Origin: CAZVFE01 sp964626405
GTDB lineage: Bacteria > Bacteroidota > Bacteroidia > Cytophagales > Spirosomataceae
Direction of reading: 5' to 3'
Length of the DNA: 48,871 bases
Assembly (NCBI GenBank): GCA_964626405.1
Contig: CAZVFE010000004.1
Span: forward strand, 1-48,871
The position numbers and the translations under genes are program-made. Below, piece by piece: positions 7,547-14,760 of this stretch. The notes below the pieces were generated by a model that searched no databases, was not told the origin of the DNA, and was given only the letters and a program-made list of their open reading frames with translations. Position 1 is the stretch's first letter; every line of letters begins with the position of its first letter.

Positions 7547-9289
7547 ATGAGTGAAACCCAAACAAATATTGCAAAAAACGTGAATTTGGGAACAGATAAT
7601 TTACTTACTGGTGCTCAGGCTGTAATGCAGTCTTTGGTGGAAGAAGGTGTGGATACCATTTTCGGCTATCCAGGTGGAGCAATTATGCCTACCTATGATG
7701 CCCTTGTGGACTTTCAAGATAAAATAAAACATATTTTAGTTCGGCATGAACAAGGGGCAGGACATGCTGCACAAGGTTATGCTCGAATGCTCAATAAAGC
7801 GGGAGTTTGCCTAGTAACTTCTGGTCCTGGAGCAACAAATTTAATCACACCTATTGCAGATGCAATGTTAGATTCTACCCCATTGGTTTGTGTGGTAGGG
7901 CAAGTTAAAGGAAATTTGTTGGGAACAGATGCCTTTCAGGAATGTGATGTGATAGGAATGACAATGCCCGTAACTAAATGGAATTATCAGATTGTAGATC
8001 CTGATGAGATTCCAGAGGTTATGGCAAAGGCATTTTATATTGCAGAAACTGGAAGACCTGGTCCGGTATTGATTGATCTAACCCGTACGGCTCAAACGGA
8101 TAAAATGACAAAACCTTTTCAATATGAAAAATGTAAGTCTATTATTTCCTTTAGGCCAAGATTAGAACCAAAACACGAACACGTAGAAGCTGCTGCGAAA
8201 TTAATTAATAATGCTAAGAAGCCTTATATTCTAGCTGGACACGGAGTTTTAATTTCTAATGCAGAAGAAGAATTAAAAGCTTTGGTGGAAAAAGCAGAAA
8301 TACCTGTGGCTACAACCTTATTGGGAATGTCTGCAATGGATGCCGACCACCCAATGTATGTTGGTTGGCCAGGTATGCATGGAAATTATGGAGCCAATGT
8401 GCTTACAAATTCATGTGATGTTCTTATTGCAATTGGAATGCGATTTGATGATAGAATAACAGGTGATTTAGCTACCTATGCCAAACAAGCAAAAGTGGTT
8501 CATATTGAAATAGATCCTTCCGAAATTGATAAAAACGTGAAGGCAGATGCTCCTGTTGTTGGTGATGCAAAAGCTACTTTGAAGGCCTTACTTCCTTTGG
8601 TGAAAGAAGCTAAACACCAAGAGTGGAGAGATGAATTTAGAAAATACGATAAAGAAGAATACGAAAAAATTAATTTGAAAGAACTAAATCACCAAGGAGA
8701 TAAAATCAAAATGGGCGAGGCAGTAAATATGCTTTCAAATAAAACCAAAGGTGAGGCTATCGTTGTGACTGATGTTGGTCAGCACCAAATGATTACAAAT
8801 CGTTATTATCGTTTCAAAAAATATAATTCCATTGTTACAAGTGGAGGTGCAGGAACAATGGGTTTTGCCCTTCCTGCTGCATTTGGAGCTAAAGTTGCAA
8901 GGCCAGATCGTGAGGTAATCGCAATTATTGGTGATGGCGGCTTTCAAATGACACTTCAGGAATTAGGAACCATTGCCCAATCCAAATTGCCAGTTAAGAT
9001 CATTATTCTGAATAATAATTTCCTTGGCATGGTAAGACAATGGCAACAATTATTTTTTGATAATAGATATTCCTTTGTTGAATTACAAAATCCAGACTTT
9101 ATTACGATCGCAAAAGGCTTTGGCATAGATGGTCATAAGGTGGAAAATAGAAAAGATTTACCTGAATCTTTAGATAAATTATTGGCATCAGATAAGCCAT
9201 ATTTATTAGAGATTGTTTGTGAAAAAGAAGAAAATGTGTTCCCTATGGTACCAGCAGGTGCTACAGTGACAAACGTAAGGCTTGAGTAA
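7547..9289 (+). CDS. ilvB: Acetolactate synthase, large (catalytic) subunit
   Basis: This is the thiamine-diphosphate enzyme that condenses pyruvate with pyruvate or 2-oxobutyrate, the committed step to valine, leucine and isoleucine. The N-terminal domain has GYPGGAIMPTYDAL and the catalytic Glu of HEQGAGHAAQGYAR. The TPP/Mg-binding motif GDGGFQM with a following NNN appears in the C-terminal third. The middle FAD-binding domain carries GWPGMHGNYGANV. At 580 residues it is full length and close to biosynthetic AHAS rather than to catabolic ALS. The regulatory subunit follows after three bases, confirming the biosynthetic type. Confidence 0.97.
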   Translation: MSETQTNIAKNVNLGTDNLLTGAQAVMQSLVEEGVDTIFGYPGGAIMPTYDALVDFQDKIKHILVRHEQGAGHAAQGYARMLNKAGVCLVTSGPGATNLITPIADAMLDSTPLVCVVGQVKGNLLGTDAFQECDVIGMTMPVTKWNYQIVDPDEIPEVMAKAFYIAETGRPGPVLIDLTRTAQTDKMTKPFQYEKCKSIISFRPRLEPKHEHVEAAAKLINNAKKPYILAGHGVLISNAEEELKALVEKAEIPVATTLLGMSAMDADHPMYVGWPGMHGNYGANVLTNSCDVLIAIGMRFDDRITGDLATYAKQAKVVHIEIDPSEIDKNVKADAPVVGDAKATLKALLPLVKEAKHQEWRDEFRKYDKEEYEKINLKELNHQGDKIKMGEAVNMLSNKTKGEAIVVTDVGQHQMITNRYYRFKKYNSIVTSGGAGTMGFALPAAFGAKVARPDREVIAIIGDGGFQMTLQELGTIAQSKLPVKIIILNNNFLGMVRQWQQLFFDNRYSFVELQNPDFITIAKGFGIDGHKVENRKDLPESLDKLLASDKPYLLEIVCEKEENVFPMVPAGATVTNVRLE

Positions 9290-9292
9290 AAT

Positions 9293-9826
9293 ATGTTGAC
9301 TAATTATACTATTTCTGTTTTTACTTCAAATACGGTTGGTTTATTAAATCGAATAACCATCGTATTTACCCGTAGAAGATTGAATATTGAATCCCTGACT
9401 GTCTCTGAAACAGAAAGAAAAGGAGTTTCAAGATTTACGATTGTTATTAAATCTGATTCGAGAGAATTTGTAGAAAAATTAGTTCGACAAATTCGAAAAA
9501 TTACAGATGTTTTAGCAGTTTTTGGGTATTTAGAAGATGAAATAGTCTTTAATGAATTAGCACTCTTTAAAATTTCAACTCCTTTGGGAGGTGAATCTGT
9601 GGATTCAAAATCGATTAGTCTGGATTGGAATGCAAAAATCGTGCATTGGGGCTTGGATTATGTCGTGATTGAAAAGAATGGAACAGAAGAAGAAATTGCA
9701 GAATTTTATCAATTCCTAAAAAAATGGGAAATTTTAGAATATGTAAAATCTGGAAGAATTGCAGTTGGTAAAACTGAAAAAGGATTAGTAGAATATTTAC
9801 CCGAAGGAAACTGGGAAATTGTATAA
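9293..9826 (+). CDS. ilvN: Acetolactate synthase, small (regulatory) subunit
   Basis: The product binds IlvB and confers stimulation and valine feedback inhibition in characterised systems. An ACT domain occupies about residues 3-75 (YTISVFTSNTVGLLNRIT, then RRRLNIESLTVSETE). A second small-subunit C-terminal domain fills the rest, so at 177 residues it is the long two-domain form rather than the short enterobacterial one. The ATG lies three bases after the ilvB stop, so the two are almost certainly translationally coupled in one mRNA. Confidence 0.95.
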   Translation: MLTNYTISVFTSNTVGLLNRITIVFTRRRLNIESLTVSETERKGVSRFTIVIKSDSREFVEKLVRQIRKITDVLAVFGYLEDEIVFNELALFKISTPLGGESVDSKSISLDWNAKIVHWGLDYVVIEKNGTEEEIAEFYQFLKKWEILEYVKSGRIAVGKTEKGLVEYLPEGNWEIV

Positions 9827-9857
9827 ATAAAAATAAATTATCATAAATTAAATTAAA

Positions 9858-10901
9858 ATGGCAAAGATTAATTTTGGAGGCGTAGTTGAGGATGTTGTAA
9901 CTAGAGAAGAATTCCCTTTGGAAAAAGCAAGAGAAGTATTGGCAAATGAAACCATTGCAGTAATTGGATATGGTGTTCAGGGTCCAGGTCAGGCTTTAAA
10001 CATGAAAGACAATGGTTTAAACGTAATCGTTGGACAAAGAAAAGGAAAAACATTCGATAAGGCTATTGCTGACGGATGGGTTCCTGGAGAAACATTGTTC
10101 GAAATAGAAGAAGCATTAGAAAAAGGAACAATTATTTGTTATTTATTATCAGATGCTGCACAAATTGAAATGTGGCCAACTGTAAAGAAATATTTAACTG
10201 CTGGAAAAGCTTTATATTTCTCTCATGGTTTTGGTATTACGTATAAGGAAAAGACAGGTATCGTTCCTCCTGCAGATGTGGATGTAATTCTTGCTGCACC
10301 AAAAGGATCAGGTACTTCTTTAAGAAGATTGTTCGTAGAAGGTAAAGGATTGAATTCTTCTTTCGCAGTTTACCAAGATGCTACAGGAAAAGCAAGAGAA
10401 AAATGTATCGCGATGGCAATCGGCGTAGGATCTGGTTATTTGTTTGAAACAGATTTCTACAAAGAAGTTACCTCTGACCTTACTGGCGAAAGAGGAACTT
10501 TGATGGGTGCTATCCAAGGAATCTTCGCTGCTCAATATGAAGTGTTAAGAGAAAATGGACATACTCCATCTGAAGCTTTTAATGAAACAGTTGAAGAATT
10601 AACACAATCTTTAATGCCATTAGTTGCTGAAAACGGTATGGATTGGATGTATGCAAACTGTTCAACTACCGCTCAACGTGGAGCCCTTGATTGGTGGAAA
10701 CCTTTCAAAGAAGCTACTAAGCCGGTATTTGAAAAATTATACAATTCTGTAAAAACGCAAGCTGAGGCTGCACGTTCAATTGATTTGAACTCCCAGTCTG
10801 ACTACCGTGTTAAATTAGAAGCAGAATTAGAAGAATTAAGAAATTCTGAAATGTGGCAAGCAGGAGCAGCTGTAAGAAGCCTTCGTCCTGAAAGAAACTA
10901 A
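9858..10901 (+). CDS. ilvC: Ketol-acid reductoisomerase (class I, short form)
   Basis: IlvC isomerises and reduces 2-acetolactate or 2-aceto-2-hydroxybutyrate using NAD(P)H and Mg2+. The Rossmann motif AVIGYGVQGPGQALNMKD is near residue 35, followed by the cofactor loop GQRKGKTF. The catalytic His of SHGFGI and the Mg ligands of SDLTGERGTLMG are present. At 347 residues it has the single knotted C-terminal domain of class I enzymes, not the duplicated domain of the 490-residue E. coli class II form. The glycine motif reads GVQGPGQA where many homologues have GSQGHAHA. I recall this as a lineage variant but did not check it. A strong terminator follows. Confidence 0.97.
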   Translation: MAKINFGGVVEDVVTREEFPLEKAREVLANETIAVIGYGVQGPGQALNMKDNGLNVIVGQRKGKTFDKAIADGWVPGETLFEIEEALEKGTIICYLLSDAAQIEMWPTVKKYLTAGKALYFSHGFGITYKEKTGIVPPADVDVILAAPKGSGTSLRRLFVEGKGLNSSFAVYQDATGKAREKCIAMAIGVGSGYLFETDFYKEVTSDLTGERGTLMGAIQGIFAAQYEVLRENGHTPSEAFNETVEELTQSLMPLVAENGMDWMYANCSTTAQRGALDWWKPFKEATKPVFEKLYNSVKTQAEAARSIDLNSQSDYRVKLEAELEELRNSEMWQAGAAVRSLRPERN

Positions 10902-10918
10902 GATTTCAATAAATTTTC

Positions 10919-10960
10919 AAAGGATTGCAATTTTTTAATAAATTTTGCAATCCTTTTTTT
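10919..10960 (+). terminator. Rho-independent terminator of the ilv operon
   Basis: AGGATTGCAA (10921-10930) pairs perfectly with TTGCAATCCT (10945-10954), extended by flanking A/T pairs, and is followed by a run of T. It ends the ilvD-ilvC transcript and separates it from leuA. Confidence 0.9.
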
Positions 10961-10990
10961 TACTACCTAATTCATTATGTAAAGATAAAA

Positions 10991-11059
10991 ATTCTTTAAA
11001 TAAATTAATATTTAGAAAAAAAATCTAAAAAATATAATTAATTTGGATATTTAAAGAAT
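10991..11059. repeat. Nested inverted repeat between ilvC and leuA
   Basis: ATTCTTTAAATA (10991-11002) and TATTTAAAGAAT (11048-11059) are perfect 12-base inverted arms. Inside lie further arms, TTTAGA (11011-11016) and TCTAAA (11024-11029), with AATTAAT-type pairing between the two levels. The element lies about 60 bases upstream of the leuA promoter box and outside the predicted mRNA. It may be a cruciform or a protein-binding site. The AT-rich composition raises the chance expectation. Confidence 0.55.
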
Positions 11060-11098
11060 ATTAATCTATAAGTGATCTATTATTCTAGAAAAAAATAC

Positions 11099-11129
11099 TT
11101 GTAAAGAATTGTGATTTATTTTAGATTTG
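11099..11129 (+). promoter_or_regulatory. leuA promoter (-33 TTG and -7 box)
   Basis: TAGATTTG at 11122-11129 matches TAnnTTTG. A TTG at 11099-11101 lies 20 bases upstream, where the Bacteroidota -33 element is expected. The leuA ATG follows 22 bases after the box. Confidence 0.6.
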
Positions 11130-11151
11130 TTAGAAATTTAATTAAATCAAC

Positions 11152-12291
11152 ATGTCTAATAGAGTACAAGTTTTTGATACCACCTTGCGCGATGGAGAAC
11201 AAGTTCCAGGTTGCCAATTAAATCAAGAAGAAAAAATTCGTGTCGCTAAAGAATTAGAATTATTAGGAGTCGATATCATCGAAGCTGGATTTCCTATTTC
11301 TTCACCTGGTGATTTTGAAGCCGTAAAAGCAATTGCCCAGGCTGTATCAGAACCTATTGTATGTGGTTTAACTAGAGCAAAAAAAGAAGATATCGATGTA
11401 GCTGCCCAAGCTTTACAGGTAGCAAAAAGAAAAAGAATTCATACCGGTATTGGAGCTTCCGATACCCATATTCAATATAAATTTAATTCCACACGCGAAA
11501 AAATCCTTGAACAAGGAGTATGGGCTGTAAAATATGCAAAATCTTATGTGGAAGATGTAGAGTTTTATGCAGAAGACGCTGGTAGAGCAGACTTAGAGTT
11601 TTTGGCTCGTTTAATGGAGGCAGTTATTGATGCTGGTGCAACAGTCGTTAACCTTCCTGATACCACCGGTTATTTATTACCCAACCAAATGCATGCAAGA
11701 ATCTCTTATTTATTCGAAAACGTAAAAAATATCCACAAAGCAACGATTTCAATGCATAATCATAATGACCTTGGTTTAGCTACTGCAAATACCATTGCAG
11801 GAGTGGAGGCCGGGGCGCGACAAGTTGAGGTGACAATTAACGGTGTAGGAGAACGTGCAGGAAATACCTCGCTGGAGGAAGTTGCCATGATTTTTAATGT
11901 TCACAAAGATTTGAATTTCCAAACTGGAATTAATCCAAAATACTTATTCCCAACTTCTCAATTAGTTTCTGAATTGATGGGAATGCCCGTTCAGGCGAAT
12001 AAAGCTATTGTTGGAGCAAACGCCTTTGCCCATTCCTCTGGAATTCATCAAGACGGATTTTTAAAACATGCCCAAAATTATGAAATTATGAATCCCGAAG
12101 ATGTAGGAGTGCCGAATTCTTCTATTGTGCTAACATCCCGTTCTGGAAGAGCTGCATTGAGACATCGCCTTAGCTTATTAGGTTATGAATTTGATAAATC
12201 TCAGATTGATCCAATTTATAATAAGTTCCTGATCATGGCTGATGCAAAAAAACAAATTCATGATAAAGACCTTTTAGAATTAGTCGGTTAA
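11152..12291 (+). CDS. leuA: 2-isopropylmalate synthase lacking the C-terminal regulatory domain
   Basis: LeuA condenses 2-oxoisovalerate with acetyl-CoA, the first committed step to leucine. The TIM-barrel motifs are complete: VFDTTLRDGEQVPGC at the N-terminus with its Arg-Asp pair, then NLPDTTGYLLP, SMHNHNDLGLATAN with the metal-binding His-x-His, and INGVGERAGNTSLEE. The protein ends at 379 residues, soon after the linker (NKFLIMADAKKQIHDKDL). The roughly 120-residue leucine-binding domain of 510-residue enzymes is therefore absent. Leucine feedback inhibition at this enzyme is then unlikely by the usual route. A homocitrate synthase-like activity is a less likely alternative. leuB, leuC and leuD are not in the window. 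Confidence 0.9.
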   Translation: MSNRVQVFDTTLRDGEQVPGCQLNQEEKIRVAKELELLGVDIIEAGFPISSPGDFEAVKAIAQAVSEPIVCGLTRAKKEDIDVAAQALQVAKRKRIHTGIGASDTHIQYKFNSTREKILEQGVWAVKYAKSYVEDVEFYAEDAGRADLEFLARLMEAVIDAGATVVNLPDTTGYLLPNQMHARISYLFENVKNIHKATISMHNHNDLGLATANTIAGVEAGARQVEVTINGVGERAGNTSLEEVAMIFNVHKDLNFQTGINPKYLFPTSQLVSELMGMPVQANKAIVGANAFAHSSGIHQDGFLKHAQNYEIMNPEDVGVPNSSIVLTSRSGRAALRHRLSLLGYEFDKSQIDPIYNKFLIMADAKKQIHDKDLLELVG

Positions 12292-12336
12292 TTGAAATAT
12301 TTTCCTTTTAAATTCGTTTAAATTAAAACGATATAA

Positions 12337-13269
12337 ATGAAATACCGCGCTATATTCGTATTTTTTCTTATTAGTTTTAGCTCTTTTTCCCAATTTTGGT
12401 TTTTAGGACAAGAAGGGAAAAAAGCTAATCCGAATATTAAATGGAAACCCAATTCCTCCTTTGATTTAGCGATTGGCCCGTCTAATTATATTGGCGATGT
12501 GAATATCTGGCCATCCTATAAATCTTTTGCTTTAAAATCAGCTAATTTAAGCTTCTCCGGAAATTTTGAAAGACATATTAAAAAAGCAATAAGTCTTCGC
12601 TTGGGATTATCCTTTTTAAGAATTTCAGGATCAGATAATTTATTGTATAATACGTCTTATTTAGCAAACTATAATCGAAATCTTGCTTTTCGAACCAATA
12701 TAAAAGAATTTAGCCTCCTGGGAATTTATAATTTGGATCTATTTGGCCTATCGGCAGATACTCGTCCAAAATTTTATCCCTATATCGGTGCAGGAATTGC
12801 AGCAATAAACTTTACCCCCTACGGTAAAGATTATTATAATTTCAGAGATTTTGGGATGTCATCCAGGGCTAGTATTTGGCAAAACTTAACGACTATTCCT
12901 AATGAAATTATTCCTTATCCCCATAATTATTCCGTTTCTAATTCCTACACAGATTTAAAATATGATCGATTGGCCTTGGCAATTCCTGTAGTTTTAGGCA
13001 TGAATTTTCAAATTAACAATCGATTTTTCTTGGGTTTTGAATTTAACTTAAGAAAAAGTTTGACAGATAATTTAGATGATGTACCTGATGATAAAAATTT
13101 TCAGGCAATAAATTCAAAATATTCCAATCAAAATTTAGTAAATCCTTCAAATCAGGATAAAATATTTGTACAAAAAGGAAAAGATTGGTATTTTTCCACT
13201 CAATTAAAATTAATTTATCATATACCTAATAAATTTGGTGAAACAAATTGCCCAATAATATTTAAATAA
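12337..13269 (+). CDS. DUF6089-type outer-membrane beta-barrel protein
   Basis: The product has a clear signal peptide (MKYRAIFVFFLISFSSFSQ). Its 290-residue mature part has alternating hydrophobic strands and the GPSNYIGDVN motif near the first strand, as in DUF6089 barrels. Proteins of this type lie directly upstream of uppS and bamA in many Bacteroidota. Function is unknown, and a role as a small outer-membrane barrel is inferred from composition and context. The gene begins 45 bases after leuA. TAAATTCG in that gap is a one-mismatch promoter box, so it may be either read through from leuA or transcribed on its own. It is followed after one base by a second, smaller paralogue-like barrel. 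Confidence 0.65.
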   Translation: MKYRAIFVFFLISFSSFSQFWFLGQEGKKANPNIKWKPNSSFDLAIGPSNYIGDVNIWPSYKSFALKSANLSFSGNFERHIKKAISLRLGLSFLRISGSDNLLYNTSYLANYNRNLAFRTNIKEFSLLGIYNLDLFGLSADTRPKFYPYIGAGIAAINFTPYGKDYYNFRDFGMSSRASIWQNLTTIPNEIIPYPHNYSVSNSYTDLKYDRLALAIPVVLGMNFQINNRFFLGFEFNLRKSLTDNLDDVPDDKNFQAINSKYSNQNLVNPSNQDKIFVQKGKDWYFSTQLKLIYHIPNKFGETNCPIIFK

Positions 13270-13270
13270 A

Positions 13271-13942
13271 ATGAAGAAAATATTCCTTCTCCTTTTTTTT
13301 AGTTTTCCAATATTTTCTCAAAATTTTGAAGTCGGTGGAGGTTTAGGAACAAATTGGTATAAAGGAGATTATATGGATTGGGCCACCCGAATAAAATCCA
13401 AACAAATTTTAGACCTTGGCCCTAATATTAATGGATATTTTGGCTATCAAAAAACGGATCGATTTTTGTATAAATTGAATTTTGATCTCGGTACCTTTAG
13501 GAAATCGAATGATTACGTTTATTCTCCCACAGTCTTTAATAATGAAACTTTTTCGAGTTTATTAATTAATTTTTCTCCTTCTGTTGATTATAATTTTTTT
13601 GATTATTCATCAAATACTAAAATTCTTAATTGGACTCCATTTACATCTATGGGATTAAATTTGATGTTTTTAAATACGGATAACCCTAAGAATACACCCA
13701 ATAAGACAAATTATTTTACTGCAGGAGTGAATTTTGGGTTTGGTGCTAAAATGGAAATTAACCAATTTTGGGGCATAAGGGCAGAAGTAATAACCACTAA
13801 AAGTTTTTCCGATAATTTTGAAGGTTTATCAACTCAGAGAAAATCCTTTGATTTTAATCTGAAAGGCACGGATAGATTACTTCAATTGAAAATTGGATTG
13901 ACCTATAAAATTCATAAAATATTTTGTCCAACACAAATCTAA
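13271..13942 (+). CDS. Second small outer-membrane beta-barrel protein
   Basis: This 223-residue product starts with a signal peptide ending at FSQ (MKKIFLLLFFSFPIFSQ). It carries GGGLGTNWYKGDYMDW, which lines up with the NYIGD motif of the preceding protein, so the two look like diverged tandem paralogues. The remainder has repeated aromatic-ended amphipathic strands, such as FTAGVNFGFGAKMEI and LQLKIGLTYKI, consistent with an 8-10 strand barrel. It has one base between it and the upstream gene. No enzymatic motif is visible and the function is unknown. Confidence 0.6.
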   Translation: MKKIFLLLFFSFPIFSQNFEVGGGLGTNWYKGDYMDWATRIKSKQILDLGPNINGYFGYQKTDRFLYKLNFDLGTFRKSNDYVYSPTVFNNETFSSLLINFSPSVDYNFFDYSSNTKILNWTPFTSMGLNLMFLNTDNPKNTPNKTNYFTAGVNFGFGAKMEINQFWGIRAEVITTKSFSDNFEGLSTQRKSFDFNLKGTDRLLQLKIGLTYKIHKIFCPTQI

Positions 13943-13972
13943 AAAACCCTTTGAATAGGTAATTATTTTATG

Positions 13973-13980
13973 TATTTTTG
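13973..13980 (+). promoter_or_regulatory. -7 promoter box directly before uppS
   Basis: TATTTTTG matches TAnnTTTG and ends nine bases before the ATG at 13990. An in-frame TTG at 13978 lies inside the box and so cannot be the start if the box is used. The predicted leader is about 3-5 bases. Confidence 0.6.
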
Positions 13981-13989
13981 CCCCTTATT

Positions 13990-14760
13990 ATGAGTATAGA
14001 CCAAAAACTTATCGACAAATTCAATATCCCCAAGCATGTTGCGATCATTATGGATGGTAATGGAAGATGGGCTAAAGAAAAAGGCTTTAAAGATAGAATT
14101 TTTGGTCATAAAAATGCCATATTAGCAGTAAGGGAAGCAATTGAACTTTCAGGAGAAATAGGAGTTGAATATTTGACTTTATTTGCCTTTTCTACGGAGA
14201 ATTGGAATCGTCCGAAAACGGAAGTTCGTGCTTTGATGGAATTATTGATTTCTACCATCATGAAGGAACTTGCGGGGATGATGGAAAAAAATATTCAAGT
14301 AAAAGTAATTGGAGATACCTCTTCTCTTCCATCTTCTACTTTGAAAATTTTGAATGATGCAATTGAAAAGACTAAAAATAATACGGGTTTATCCCTAGTT
14401 TTAGCACTTTCATATTCTGGTAAATGGGATATTACCCAGGCTACAAAAAAAATTGCCGAAAAGGTAAAAACTGGTTTATTAAATATTGAAGAAATTACAG
14501 AAAATCATGTTGCAGAAGAATTAGATACTGTCGGAATTCCAGACCCAGATTTAATGATTCGAACAGGCGGTGATCACCGGATTTCTAATTTCTTATTGTG
14601 GCAATTAGCCTATTGTGAATTATATATAATTGAGGACCTATATTGGCCAGATTTCAGAAAAGAACATTATATTAGAGCTATAATTGATTTTCAGCGTAGA
14701 GAAAGGCGTTTTGGTAAGACAAGTGAACAAATATTGGACTCCACTAGAAACAAAATATGA
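13990..14760 (+). CDS. uppS: Isoprenyl (undecaprenyl) diphosphate synthase
   Basis: UppS extends farnesyl diphosphate with isopentenyl units to the C55 lipid carrier used for peptidoglycan and O-antigen. HVAIIMDGNGRWAKEKG holds the catalytic Asp22. FSTENWNRP, RTGGDHRISNFLLWQ and AYCELYI are the other cis-prenyltransferase motifs. Asp195 occupies the position that is Glu in the usual GGE/SGE motif. The downstream Glu of CELY, which I take to be the metal ligand, is intact. The length of 256 residues is normal. I start at ATG 13990 because the in-frame TTG 12 bases upstream lies in the promoter box. Its stop overlaps the bamA start by four bases, giving tight coupling to outer-membrane assembly. 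Confidence 0.95.
   Translation: MSIDQKLIDKFNIPKHVAIIMDGNGRWAKEKGFKDRIFGHKNAILAVREAIELSGEIGVEYLTLFAFSTENWNRPKTEVRALMELLISTIMKELAGMMEKNIQVKVIGDTSSLPSSTLKILNDAIEKTKNNTGLSLVLALSYSGKWDITQATKKIAEKVKTGLLNIEEITENHVAEELDTVGIPDPDLMIRTGGDHRISNFLLWQLAYCELYIIEDLYWPDFRKEHYIRAIIDFQRRERRFGKTSEQILDSTRNKI

Noticed and set aside
14560..14580. Asp195 of UppS as a lost Mg2+ ligand.
   Set aside because: Counting along the motif shows that the metal ligand is the downstream Glu of CELY, which is intact. Only a conserved neighbour has changed.
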